Shown here: positions 19,816 to 30,075 of the stretch, in pieces
How positions within the stretch are numbered: the stretch's first letter is position 1
Layout: each line of letters begins with the position of its first letter
Assembly: GCA_963575745.1 (NCBI GenBank)
Contig: CAUYUJ010011225.1
Span: 1,108,828-1,172,827 of the forward strand
Reading direction: 5' to 3'
Source: Prorocentrum cordatum
Taxonomy: Eukaryota > Sar > Dinophyceae > Prorocentrales > Prorocentraceae
Length of the DNA stretch: 64,000 nucleotides
Translations under genes and position numbers: made by a program
The notes under the pieces: generated by a model
The model's input: the letters and a program-made list of their open reading frames with translations, nothing else
Database searches by the model: none
Told to the model about the DNA's origin: nothing

Positions 19816-21278
19816 AGGTGGTGGTGGTGGTGGTGGTGGGCCGTGGTGGTGGTAGTGGTGGTGGTGGTTGTGGCGGCGGTGGTTTGTGGTGGTGATGGTG
19901 GTGGTGGTAGTTGTTGTGGTGGTGGTGGTGGCGTGGGGTTTGTCGTGGTGTGTTGTGGTGGTGGTAGTGGTTGTGGTGGTGGGTTGTGTTGGTGGTGGCG
20001 GCGGTGGTGATGCTTGTGGTGGTGGTGGTGGTTTGTTGTGGTGGTGGTGGTGGGTGGTGGTGGTGGTGAGTTGATGTGGTGGTTATGGTGGTGGTGGTGG
20101 TGGCGGTGGTGACGTGGGCTTCGTCGTGGTGGTTGTGGTGATAGTAGTGGTTGCGGTGGTGGTGGTGGCGGTGGTGATGCTTGTGGTGGTGGTAGTTTGT
20201 TGTGGCGGTGGTGGTTGTGGTGGTGGGTGGTGGTGGTGGTGGTGTGGTGGTTTGTGGCGGTTGCGGTGATGGTGTGTTGTGGTGGTTGCGGTTGTGGTGG
20301 TTGTGGTGGTGGTGGTGTGGTGTGGTTTGTTGTGGCGGTGGTGGTGGTTGTGGTAGTGGGTGGTAGTGGTTAAGTGGTGGTGTGGTGGTGGTGTGGTGGT
20401 GGTTTTTTGGTGGTGGTGGTGGGTTGTGGTGGTGGTGGTTGCGGTGGTGGTTGTGGTGTGGTGGTTTGTGTTGGTTGTGGTTGCGGTGGTGGTGGTGGCG
20501 GTGGTTTGTGGAGGTGATGCTGGTGGTGCTGGTGGTGGCGGTGGTGGTGGTGTGGTGGTTTGCGGTGGTGGTGGAAGTGGTGGGTTGTGCTGCTGGTAGT
20601 GGTGGTGGTTGTGGCGATGGTGGTGGTGGTGTGGTAGATTGTGGTGGTGGTAGTGGTGGTGGGTAGTGGCGGTGGTGGTGGTGGTGAGTTGTTGTGGTGG
20701 TGTGTGGTGTTGGTGGCTGTGGTGGTGGTTGTGTGGTGGTTTGGTGGTGCTGGTGGTGGGTTGAGCTGGTGGTGGTGGTAGTGCTGATGGTGGTGGTGGT
20801 GATGCTGGAGTGGTGGTTTGTGGTGGTGGTGGTGGTGGGCTGTGGTGTTGGTGGTGGTGGTGGTAGTGCTGCTAGCAGCGGTGCTGAGGGTTGTGGTGGG
20901 TGGTGGGTGGTGGGTGGTGGTGGTGGTATTGGTGGTGGTTGTGGTGGTGGTGGTGTGGTGGTTTGTGGTGGAAATGGTGGTGGTGGGTTGTGGTGATGGT
21001 TGTGGTGGTGGCGGTGGTGGTGACGGTGGTGGTAATGGTGTGGCGGTTTGTGGTGGTGGCGGTTGTGGTGGGTTGTGGTGGGTTGTGGTGGTGCTGGTGG
21101 TTTGTGGCGTTTTTGGTGTTGGTGGTGGTGTAGTGGTTTGTGGTGATGGTGGTGGTGGTTGTGGTGGCGTTGGGTTGTGGTTTGTTGTGGTGGTGGTGGT
21201 GGCGGTGGTGGTGGCGGTGGTGGTGGTTGTGGTGGTGGTGTGGTGGTTTGTGCAGTGGTGATGGTGGTGGTGGTGTGG
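19816..21278. repeat. 1.45-kb (TGG)n array
   Basis: Almost pure TGG/GGT triplets with interspersed TTG, CGG and GAT variants. The minus strand reads as a Thr/Pro/His-rich 'protein' of over 400 codons and the plus strand as Val or Trp/Gly runs. Simultaneous openness of all frames shows this is a microsatellite expansion. Confidence 0.95.
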
Positions 21279-21281
21279 CCT

Positions 21282-21425
21282 TCGGCTCTTCACGCCATCG
21301 TGTTTTGGCTTTGGGTCAGAGTTCTCATTGATGCCTCTTGAGGTCTCGTCACAAGGGTCTCGGGGGCGTCTGAGGATCATGTGTGAAGCCTCGTGGACCT
21401 TAAGGGCCTCTCGGTGGCTTCCGGG
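21282..21425 (+). repeat. Right flank copy of the TGG-array block
   Basis: The partner of 19670-19815, with the same ordered words (GGGTCAGAGTTCTCAT, GATGCCTCTTGAGGTC, CTCGGGGGCGTCTGAGGA, TGTGAAGCCTCGTGG). It is not followed by a second array. Confidence 0.75.
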
Positions 21426-21488
21426 GGGTGAGGGCTCGATATGGCGATTCGTTTGTGTGTGTGCTCCCTCTGCGGCCTCTGGGCCCTC

Positions 21489-21710
21489 TCTGGTCATCGT
21501 CGCTGCGTCCCCGCCGTCGGCGCTGTTGGCCGCCCGCCGCTTCCAGCGCCGGCGCCGGCGCGGAGGGGGGGAGTTTGGAGCCCCCGCCTCCCCTCCCGTG
21601 GGCCCCCTCTGGTCATCGTTGCTGCGTCCCCGCCGTCGCCGCGCTGGCGGCTGCCAACTGTGGCGCCGGCGCTGGCGCCGGGGGGGGGGAGCGGGTTTGG
21701 ACCCCCGCCC
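21489..21710 (+). repeat. 120-bp direct duplication
   Basis: TCTGGTCATCGT-GCTGCGTCC begins at about 21489 and again at 21609. Each copy runs through CCGCCGTCG, a GCGCCGGCG-rich stretch, a G run and a TTTGGA-CCCCCGCC end. Confidence 0.8.
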
Positions 21711-23545
21711 CGCCTCTTGGGAGGGGGAGGGGGTTCGGGGGGGGCAGGGGGGAGGGAAGTCCCCCTGGTTCTGATCGACGGCGCCGAGCGCTGGGGGGGG
21801 GCCCACCCCCCGGTTCGAAACGCGCCGCCGATTGTTCCCAAGGCAAGCGCCCGTGAAACGCGCTCTATCGGTTTTTGAGGCCCTAACAAGAATGAGTTGG
21901 GAATTCCGCGGACCCCCAGAGCGTATATTCAGGACTCCTTTCCCTCAGGGTCCTTTTGGTTCATAGCAACGCCCACTACTCGTTCGGTTCGTCGACGCAT
22001 TACACCTCGCCTCGATCGGTTCGATTACACAAACGGGTCGGCCGATTCGCGATCAAGGGCTGTCGTTGGACAGCCGCCCAAAGGTCCACGGGGGTCCCTG
22101 ACAACAACGCAGGCCATCCGAAGGCAAATTATCAGTTACAATGTGTGTGTGTGTGTGTGTTATCAGATGGTTTAGTTTTTGTTGGTTGCGCACCAGAGCC
22201 CAAGGGCCCAGAGCGAATTGGCGGCACTCTCAGAAGGCAGGGCGCGTCTCAGTCTGCAAAAGAGGCCGACACCTCCCCAGAGGATTCCGATAATCCCTGC
22301 CAGGACGCCGCCCTCCTTCAAGGACAACGTTAGGGGATAGGCTCAGGGGCAGATGCGTCGACCCCTATCGACAATTGATCGCCAAAAGGGGCCTGACAGC
22401 CACCCCCGCCCAGGACCGTGCGGATCTGCTATCGAGGTCCACTCACCGACAAAGCGGTGATGTATCGCCGATGGCAGGTCAACGTTTCTAACCCTGAGCT
22501 GGTCCCCCCTAACGTTGCCCCCTCAGAAACTTGTTATTCCGTCGCAGCGCGGCAGGGGTAGTCCGCACGCGCGTCCGAGTGACGCCGTGACGCCGTGGCG
22601 CGAGGTCACGAATCAGCCCGCGTGCAAGAATGGGAGGAAAAGGGGGCGGGCGGCCGCAGGGGAGGGGCAGGAAAGAGCGCGAGGCCCGCTCACGCAGCGG
22701 GGCTGCGCTGGAGGTCGGGGTGCGGCCTGGCTGAGGTCCAAACTGGCAGCTGCTGCGGGGTGGCGTCGCAGCGCACCCAGAGCGGGGGCCGGCAGCCACA
22801 GTGCGGACGTGGAGGCCGCGGCGGCTGGGGACCAGGCAGCTGGCGGAGAGGAAGGGCAGCGGCGTTGGGCCACCGACTCTGTCGGCCAGCACTGTAGCGG
22901 CTGCGCGGGGGGGCAGCCAGCGCACTCCGGATGCGGGGCGACGTGGAACAGAGGCGGAGAGAGAAGAGCGCCACTCACTAGCCACTAGCCGGTGCACAGC
23001 ATCACGGCAGGAGTGCGCGTCGCCCAGTGGAAGTGGCGCACGGGCAAGCTGTGTGAGCGAGGGGAAACAGCCCAGCTGGCTGACCGGACTGCGTGGGCAG
23101 GGCAAGGGCGGACCGCAGTGGCGGAGGCCCCCTAGGCGAACAGCGACTCCAGCTGGGGCAACACCATTGGTGGCGCAGGGGTTGTAGCGCAGGCGCGCGC
23201 TTTGGGGGCGCGGTGCGCGGGAGGGGGGCGGGCTGTCCTTGGCCGGTGCACGGCAACGCGGCCTGGGGCGGCGGTGGAAGCCGAGCCGCTTGGCGGACCG
23301 ACCAAGAGTGAGGAGGGGCAGCGGCGGCGGCAGCCGGAGCGGCAAAGCGGGAGGTCAACCGCGACAGCGGCGACCCCCAAGTGGGCAGCGGGCGCTGCGG
23401 GCAGGGGTGGAACCCCTGCCAGCCGCACGGGCTGTGGGTGCAGCACAGGCGGGGGCGGCCCAGTCTCGTTCGTTTGGCGAGGGGCGGTCCGGCGGTGGGC
23501 CAGAGACAGGGCGGAGCGGGGGAGGAAACCTCTTCAAAAGCTCAG
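21711..23545. other. Gene-less GC-rich stretch
   Basis: About 1.8 kb without a recognisable gene. It contains a short (GT)n run (22142-22160), a GATGTATCGCCGATGG fragment resembling family B (22459) and a very GC-rich part at 22600-23500 with open frames on both strands. The lack of motifs and of strand bias in openness argues against coding. Confidence 0.45.
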
Positions 23546-23554
23546 GAGGGAGAA

Positions 23555-23750
23555 GAACACATAGACACACAGACATACACACAGACTCACAAACTCAGAC
23601 ACACACATACGCGCCAGCCGTTGAACGTAAGTATTGTTCCGAGCGGCCACCAGTTTGCCGCGCTTTCCGCGCGTGCACACACACAGACGCACACACACAC
23701 ACACACACAGACGCACACACACACACACATAAACACATACACACACGCCC
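23555..23750. repeat. (CA)n / ACACAGAC microsatellites
   Basis: ACACACAGAC-type runs at 23558-23610 and 23680-23745 flank 70 bp of unique sequence. They read as His/Thr or Val/Cys repeats and are not coding. Confidence 0.9.
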
Positions 23751-24785
23751 GCCCGCCCGCCACGATCATGACAAGGTGCGTGATCATCATGGCCGGTACC
23801 ATGGCACCTACCCCCCCCTGACGTTCTCCTTCACCCTTATGCGCCGCAAGTGTTGGCCTCTGGACGGTCTGATCGGTTGCTTCCTGGCGTGGCCATTTAG
23901 GCGGCTGGCCCGGCCCACCCCGCGCACGAGGCGGGAGTGCCCCTCCTACACGGAGGAGGTGACCCCAGGCGGCTTTTCTCTTTCTTTGCGGGCCCTTCTC
24001 CCCAGACATGCTCGCTCGCGTCGTGAAAACAAACACGACGAAGGTGTTTACCGTTTTTGGCCCTTGGGAGGCGGCGCGGGGCCGCGGGACCCTCAAAAAA
24101 CGACCCTGGATGAAAACCCAGTCTTGGGGAACATGTCGGATCTTTCGGGGAGCGAGTCTTGAGAGAAACAAGGCATCGCATGTCCGAGTCTTGCTTCTCG
24201 TTTCGGTGCCAGGGGCGCGCCGTGCTGGAGAAGAACGGACAGGTCTGCATGACACGAGGGGAGCAGCTCTATTCCCCCAGCCGCGATCGCACCGCAGGTT
24301 CATGCGGCAGGTCCAGATCGTGTTGTGACGACCCGAGCGCTGGTTTGCGACATCGCGTGGGTCGTTAAATCTGAAAGGGCTGTGGCTCTCCGAGTCATTT
24401 TTGGCGTTCGAGGGCCCCATCCGTCGCCACGGCCGGACCTGGCCCGTGGAAGGCGGGCAGGTGAGACGGTGCTTGGGGGGGGGGGAGGTCACCGAAATGT
24501 GCTGGTGTGTTGAGCGGGTTGTGTGGCTGCGGGGGAGAGGATCGAGGGAGGAGCGGGGACCGTGACCAAGATGTCGCGGGATCTTGTCGGTGCCAGTCTT
24601 GGTCAAGGTCCATGTCGGCCGTCGCCGATTGGCGAGGATGCACGAATTGACGCTGACCGTGATCAACGGTGACCAAGATCGACGCGACGTTCCGCGATCA
24701 GTCTCTGTCATGGTCCCCGTATTCTTCCCCTCCAGGGGAAGCCTGACATTAAGGCGTCGTTTGGCGGCGCGCCGATGGGGGACGT
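23751..24785. other. Gene-less stretch
   Basis: Unique-looking sequence without a recognisable exon or repeat partner. Some local GACCAAGATC / CGTGATC direct and inverted words occur at 24560-24700. Confidence 0.4.
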
Positions 24786-24825
24786 CAGAGGGGGCAGGCC
24801 TTCTCAGAGGGCGGCGGGGCTTTGT
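24786..24825 (+). repeat. CTTCTCAGAAGG element (family D), fragment
   Basis: GGGGGCAGGCCTTCTCAGAG followed by GGCGGCGGGGC matches the left end of the copies at 25594, 57310 and 61064. Confidence 0.6.
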
Positions 24826-24867
24826 TTACCCCGTTGTTGCCGCCAGGTCAGTTTTTTCCCAGGCCTA

Positions 24868-24942
24868 CGCGGGGGTTCCGAGTAGGTGGGGTCGGAGGAG
24901 CGCGTCATATCGCCGATGATTCGGCGATGCATCGGGCCTCCT
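24868..24942 (+). repeat. GATGCATC element (family B), copy
   Basis: GGTTCCGAGTAGGTGGGGTC, GGAGGAGCGCGTC and TCGCCGATGATTCGGCGATG follow the family order. The copy is truncated after the first palindrome. Confidence 0.7.
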
Positions 24943-25590
24943 GGAGGCGCGCGGGACGGGAATTAGAGCAGAGCACCGCCAGTAAGACAGCTGAGCGACT
25001 CCACGGGATGCAGATTGCACGAGTGGCTCAACCAGAGGGTACTTCGCGCGGTGGAAGCAAGCGTGGGATGAAGAAAGGGTGTACCTTTTCCCGCGTCTTT
25101 TAGAGCTGGGGTGACCGTCTGGCGGCCTTTTTTCCTGGTGATCCTTGAGGGCCACTTTCTTGCACCCCGATCGCCTTCGCGCTTATTGGTGCTGATGCAA
25201 CTCCAGGGGGGTCAATTTGTGGCTTTGCCCTGGCCCGAAATCCGGCTCGATCCAGCTTATTCCCGTTTAGTCTTTTTTAATGTGGTGCAATCCCGCTCTA
25301 TCTTGCTTAATCCGCGGCCTAATCGGGCGTAACAGCCCCCCAATGGGGCTTAGTCCTCCTTACTCTTTCCGACGAAGACCTCCCAGTAGTTGCCTCCTAA
25401 TATTGGCCTCCTGGCTGACTTCCGCCCGAGTGGTGTCAGGTGGTGTCTTCTTCTCGGGAGCCTCGGGGGGAGGGGGCCTGCGGACCTCGGGCGATCCTGG
25501 GGGCGATCTTGGAGCGCACGCCAGCACGGATTGGGGATCCGTGGATCTTGCGCGTGGGCGCCAGATCCACGTATCGGGGGAAGTATCGGC
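24943..25590. other. Gene-less stretch
   Basis: Short irregular repeats of CTCGATCC-GCTTA / AATCCGCGGCC are seen at 25235-25330. No exon is supported. Confidence 0.4.
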
Positions 25591-25593
25591 AGC

Positions 25594-25760
25594 GAGCGAG
25601 GGGGGGGCAGTAAGAGGGAGAAGGCCTTCTCAGAAGGCGGCGAGATTTCTCAGAAGCCTTCGCGCCTTCCGAGAAGTTTTCGGTGTTTTCGGGGGAGGCT
25701 CAGGAAATTTCTCAGAAGGCTGGGGGACTTCTGAGCCTTCTGATAAGGCCCGCCCCTTCT
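25594..25760 (+). repeat. CTTCTCAGAAGG element (family D), copy
   Basis: CCTTCTCAGAAGG and its complement recur inside one 165 bp stretch (GGCCTTCTCAGAAGGCGGCG, TTTCTCAGAAGGCTGGGGG, ACTTCTGAGCCTTCTGATAA). They give nested inverted repeats that fold into hairpins. Confidence 0.7.
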
Positions 25761-25911
25761 CACGTTACTCTGGGCTCGCCGCCGAGGGTGCCCCTCGAAT
25801 CATGAAGCCAGCGCATCCCGATTTGGCGACAGAGCGCGTCATTGTCATGCAGAAGCGCGACTCGCAGCTAACGCACGCGCCTTGACCCACGTCGTCGTCT
25901 CCTCCAGATAC

Positions 25912-25955
25912 GGGAGGAGGAGGAGGAGGAGGAGGAGGAGGAGGAGGAGGAGAAC
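25912..25955. repeat. (GGA)n microsatellite
   Basis: A clean GGA run that ends 40 bp before the exon candidate at 25993. Confidence 0.9.
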
Positions 25956-25992
25956 GAGGGAAGAGGAGACGGAGGATGGGTGGGGTGGGCAG

Positions 25993-26158
25993 GTTGCCTT
26001 TGCTGCCCCCTGCCAAAGAGAGCAGCACGCAGCGGCGACAGCACAGAAGGAGCGGCTTCAAGAGACGCTCCTCTCGCGGCTGATCTCCGAGGCGGACTCC
26101 CTTGACACCATCGAGGCCATGATGGAGGCCGTTGTCCAGATCCGGGACTCCCAGAGGG
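25993..26158 (+). CDS. Penultimate exon of an unknown protein (helical)
   Basis: After GGGTGGGCAG (acceptor ending 25992) the frame is open and coding-like. It includes QETLLSRLISEADSLDTIEA and then MMEAVVQIRDSQR, a plausible amphipathic helical stretch with mostly G/C-ending codons from 26047 on. A second possible acceptor is GACAGCACAG ending 26046. The block stops at a GT (26159-26160) and continues in phase at 26356 after an inverted-repeat intron, giving a joined C-terminus RGRAREEDRDVRRPD and a stop. I do not recognise the protein. Splicing is inferred. Confidence 0.45.
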
Positions 26159-26355
26159 GTTCCGAGTGGGTGGGGTCGGAGGGTCGCACCACATCGCCGA
26201 TGAATCGGCGATGCGGCTCGATGTGGAGCCGGTGTTTCGCCATGTCGACGGTGCCGATGTCTCGCCACTGCGTTGGTGCATCCCTGATGCATTTTCGATG
26301 CGGCACGATGTTTCGGCCCCATCTTTGTGGACCCCATCTGGAAGGCCTCTGCTAG
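26159..26355 (+). mobile_element. Family B element filling an intron (introner candidate)
   Basis: This is the most complete copy of the family. The left half runs from TTCCGAGTGGGTGGGGTCGG through TCGCCGATGAATCGGCGATG to CGGCTCGATGTGGAGCC. The right half is the inverted form (GATGCATTTTCGATGCGGCA, then GGCCCCATC and GACCCCATCTGGAAGGCC). Its ends, with flanks, read CAGAGGGGTTCC and GGAAGGCCTCTG, a 10-of-12 inverted match. It starts GT, ends TAG before a G, and separates two coding blocks that join in frame. Confidence 0.55.
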
Positions 26356-26399
26356 GGAGGGCGCGGGAGGAGGATCGAGACGTGCGGCGGCCTGACTAA
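26356..26399 (+). CDS. Terminal exon of the same unknown protein
   Basis: GG at 26356-26357 completes the codon begun at 26158. The frame then reads RAREEDRDVRRPD and stops with TAA at 26397-26399. It is too short to identify. The support is phase compatibility and codon style, so this stands or falls with the intron call. Confidence 0.4.
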
Positions 26400-27070
26400 G
26401 TTAAGCGCGGCCGGGTTGTCTTGTCGCCATGGGGGGCAGGGGTCGTGAGGGAAACGGATCCTAGAACCCTGGGCGTTCCGCAGGACCACTTGTTCATCCT
26501 GAGTTGCCTTCTAGCGGTGCTGGTGCATGGGGAGAGGCTCAGGAGCCCGAAACCGGCGGACAGCTCTCATGACTCGTCTCCCTCAGGACCTCTTTGCCCT
26601 CATGGCGATCTGGGCAGGGCGGCCCACGACAAGAAATCGGCCCACGGCGCGAGGCAGCCACGCTGAAGTTGGTGGTCGCGGGTTTGGGGGTCCCACACCA
26701 CGCGCTGACGTGGCCAGGACGCTGGAGGCCCAGGGGAGGGTCGGAAGAGGAGATGGTCGGACGAGATGGGGGGGGACTTGGCACGTGGGTGTTGCGAGGT
26801 CTGATCATCATCTGAGGCTGCCTTGGGGCTATCCTGGGGCCGTCGTGTGGGTTCCCCCGCGTCCTCCTGCTCCCTGGTCCTCCGCGTCACCCGCCTGACT
26901 CTCCCCCTCTTCGTCGGAGCGGCGGTCGACTGAGGACTGAGAGAGGGGATTCCGAGGATCACCGACATCACAAAAGTAATACATAAGGCACCAGCTCAGA
27001 CCTTCGGAACAAATCGCGCAGACGTAAGGGGGTAAGGCCTATTTGACCAGCCCGCGGGAAACCCCGCAAT
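26400..27070. other. Gene-less stretch
   Basis: Probable downstream region of the two-exon gene end above. Dinoflagellates lack a reliable polyadenylation signal, so no 3' end can be placed. No other gene was recognised. Confidence 0.4.
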
Positions 27071-27077
27071 CCCAGCA

Positions 27078-27095
27078 GTGTGTGTGTGTGTGTGA

Positions 27096-27142
<47 letters not shown>
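27078..27142. repeat. (GT)n microsatellite
   Basis: Two GT runs separated by GAAG, about 60 bp in total. Confidence 0.95.
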
Positions 27143-27285
27143 GGCCCCGCACTGGGCCCCGCCGCCGCCGGGCCCGCCGACGCAGCAGCCGCCGCGGGCC
27201 CGCGAGCGGGGCCAGCCGCGCCACGCGCTCGGGGCGTGACCCGTCCCCCTGAGCGGCTCGCTTTTTCCGACCCCTCTTTCGGCTG

Positions 27286-27338
27286 CGCCCTCCTCCTCCT
27301 CCTCCTCCTCCTCCTCCTCCTCCTCCTCCTCCTCCTCT
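27286..27338. repeat. (CTC)n microsatellite
   Basis: A pure CTC run of about 50 bp. It reads as polyleucine on the plus strand and polyglutamate or polyglycine on the minus strand. Confidence 0.95.
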
Positions 27339-27469
27339 TGCATGGTAGCACAATTCGCCATTATGGCACTCCCGTTTAGGCCTTTTCCGCCAGCGCAGAC
27401 TTCCTTTGCCTCGCCGCCGACGCAGAAATGTGTGTGCGTGCTTGCGTGCGTTGTTACATGGGTGACCAA

Positions 27470-28815
27470 GTGAGCTCTTGCAGGCTCATAGAGGGGGGTT
27501 CATTGGACTGTAATAGGAACCCTCGTGCGATCTCAGTTCGGAGTTGCAGTAGGAGCTTCAGTACGGACCGTAGTACGAGCTGTACTCGAAGCCCTAGTAG
27601 AGGCTATCTTAAATGCCTTAGTCAGGAAAAGCTGCAGTTGAATCCCTAGCATGAGTTGTAGTAGGAACCCAGTTGGAACTCAAATGTGGTCGGACATGCA
27701 GTAGTAGGAGCTGACGCCGGAGCTTTCGTATAAATTGCATTCGGAAAGTGGGTACGAACAAAACTAGGACATGTAGTTGTAATCGTGGTGGGAGTTCTAG
27801 GTGGAGCCGTCCTAGAAACCGGAAAAAGAACTGTGGCATGGACCGTCGAAGGATATCTAGCCGGACCTTCGAATTCCGACTTTTCATTAACATGCGTTCA
27901 AGTACGAGCTGTGTGAGGCCCCGTGGGAACCGCAGTAGGAACGCGAGTAGGAAACGTGGCGGGAACCAGCGCGGGAGTTCCAGTGAGAGTAGAAAACCTG
28001 GTAGGGGTTATGGTCGGCATTGCCGGATCATCCTTATGATAATTTGCAAACGGAACTCTAGCAGGAGTTCCAGTTGAAGTTGTAGGGAGAGCCCGAGTGT
28101 GAGATCGAGTAGTTGTTTTCGCAGGAGATAGATCAGAAGTTTTTGTAGGAACTGACGTAGGGTATGGAGTAGGACCTGCGAAGCTACAGTTCAAATGTAA
28201 GCTGCAGTAGGAAATTGCATAGTGGTTGTAGTAGGAACTATAGTCGGAGCCATCGTATATGCAGCGGTAGGAGGTGTAGTCAGTGTTCAGGCATCAGCTG
28301 GCGTAGGATCTACAATGGGCGTTTCGGTGGGAGGTGCAGTAAGAGCCCGAACCTGGCGCTCCATTGGAAGGTGTAGTTGGAGCCCTACTCGGAGCTGCAA
28401 TAGGCGTCCGAGTAGGAGCTGAACTCGAAGCTGTACTCGGTAGTCGGAACCCTGGGAGCCCTAGTAGGAGCTGGCTAACAGGAGATATCGTCGGAATCTT
28501 AGTCGGCGTTCGAGTGGGAGCTGTAGTCGAAAATTTGGTTGGAGCTGTGGCAGGCGCGCCTGAAGAAACTCAAGTAGGAGCTGCAGTGCAAAAAAAAACC
28601 TAGCAGGAGTTAGGAGATGTAGGAGAAACCGTCGTAGGGTTCTTAGTCGGAAGCTTCGTAGGAACTGTGGTTGCCCTAGTAAGAACCTGTATTCGGAGCC
28701 TTGCCAGTGTTTCCTAGTAGGAGCTCGATTGGGAGCCGTAGTAGCAGTTGTAGTAGGAGCCCGCGCAGGAGCTCCAGTCGGAGCCTTAGTAGGAGCTGTA
28801 GTCGTATCTGGAAAA
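27470..28815. repeat. Degenerate 12-bp minisatellite (GTAGTAGGAGCT)
   Basis: About 1.3 kb is built from variants of GTAGTAGGAGCT, including GTAGTCGGAGCC and GTAGGAACTGTA. With a 12 bp unit the minus strand repeats every four residues and reads as xPTx (TPTRVPT, APTKAPTGAPARAPT), a Pro-Thr-rich linker pattern, but stops and frame changes interrupt it. It may be a decayed Pro/Thr-rich coding repeat or a plain minisatellite. Confidence 0.75.
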
Positions 28816-29250
28816 AACCAGCAGCAGCAACACCAGGAGGCGAAACTCGTTGTGCCAGCGCGCATGGCGTGCATACGCTCTTCCTCGACACGGATACCTT
28901 GACGTCCCCCAGGATGTATCTCTTCGGAAAAATCCCCGCGTGTACACAGAAGTCCTTGCCACAAGGGCGTTGCGCGTTGCTCGCCCCCCCCCTCCCGAAA
29001 AGAAACTTTGACGGTTTTTGTTGGTGGGTCCTGCAAGGGAAACCTTTGTCTAACCCCAAGAAACCACCCTGAGGGAGGTTGTTGGGAGGGGTCCGGGGGG
29101 GAGAAACCCCCTTACCCCCCCAAAACCCCCCCGGGCCAACAACAGCATAGCATCACCGGGCCTGAGTGGGTGCGCTCGCCTCGGGGACGGCGAGCGCACG
29201 TCGTGGGGGCCGGCGGGGTAGGCCCGTGAGGTCTTCCTTGCTCGGGGGCC
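28816..29250. other. Gene-less stretch with G/C runs
   Basis: Contains C-rich runs (28985-28993, 29105-29135). No exon or element is recognised. Confidence 0.4.
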
Positions 29251-29256
29251 TCCAGG

Positions 29257-29448
29257 CGGTGCGGTGACCACACCGTGCGGTGAGCCAGTGGGGGTGCGGG
29301 GTGGCCACGCAGTTTTTTGGACTCGGGTTGCTCTCCGAGGACGTCTCGGGCGGCTGCGGCCTCGAAGGTGCCCAGACCGTGCGGTGACGGATCGTGCGGC
29401 GAGGTGTGTTGGGCTTCTGAGGTCACCGGACGGTCTGTCGCTGCACCG
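29257..29448 (+). mobile_element. Short TIR element, family C (CGGTGCGGTGAC), copy 1
   Basis: The 192 bp element starts CGGTGCGGTGAC and ends GTCGCTGCACCG, an inverted 12-mer with two mismatches. Internal words GTGGTGAGC-like, GGGGTGCGGGGTG, GGACTCGGGTTGC and CGTCTCGGGCG match the copy at 33313-33502 in order. No coding capacity. Confidence 0.75.
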
Positions 29449-29750
29449 TTGTCATTGTCACGAATGTCGAATTCTCACTTCTGAGGAATACTTGTTGTTG
29501 ACCCCCACCTTGCCCATTACCGTGAACTCGGTTCGGTTGAAGCGCGCCTTTCGGCTCTCACATGTATTCTCACTTTCGTCAGGGGGAAGCTTCAAGTTCA
29601 GACTGCCCACCTGCCCCCCGACTGCAACAACAGCGGCCTCCGCCTGAGCTTTCCCAACAACCGATGCTCTCGCACGATTTTTCCTTATAGTTTATTATTG
29701 GTTGCTTTGTCTAGTAATTTCGATACGGGGCCTCCTTACTGGGGCATTGT
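29449..29750. other. Gene-less stretch
   Basis: No exon or repeat is recognised. The sequence is less GC-rich than its surroundings. Confidence 0.35.
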
Positions 29751-29754
29751 TCTG

Positions 29755-30075
29755 GGGCACGCGTGCGATCACATCAGCGATTGTCATCTTGTCGTATTCG
29801 CAAGTACCGAATCGACTTGCAGAGGGGAGATTCATTGCATTTGGCGATTCGTCTCAGTCGCATTGATCATCGCCTGGTGGTGATGACCATCGACAATGAA
29901 TTGCACTATGGTGGTCCAGATCGCACTTCGTTCCAATGGGATTTCGATGTCATCGTGAGCTGCTTGCTGCAAGGATCGGGCCGGAACGATTTTTTCTACG
30001 ATTTGGCAGCTTGGGCACAGCATGATAAGTGGAGGGATATGCCCATGAAGTCTCCTACGGAGTGTTATGCTTTCT
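29755..30075 (+). pseudogene. LINE remnant: end of an EEP endonuclease and linker
   Basis: The frame from 29763 reads LSRIDHRLVVMTIDNEL, then SFQWDFDVIVSCLLQG, FFYDLAAWAQHDKWRDM and SPTECYAF. The R-I-D-H-R-L-V-V segment resembles the terminal S-D-H catalytic motif of AP-endonuclease-like LINE endonucleases, and the W-D-x-D linker is like those that follow it in dinoflagellate LINEs. No RT follows, so it is a fragment. Confidence is moderate because only one motif is diagnostic. Confidence 0.4.

Noticed and set aside
20370-21806. A 478-codon open frame on the minus strand
   Set aside because: It is the TGG microsatellite read as Thr/Pro/His repeats. Other frames are equally open, and the start lies in unrelated G/C-rich repeats.
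22509-23345. A 278-codon minus-strand open frame in GC-rich DNA
   Set aside because: Several frames on both strands are open here because stop codons are rare at this GC content. No motif or splice-like signal supports it.
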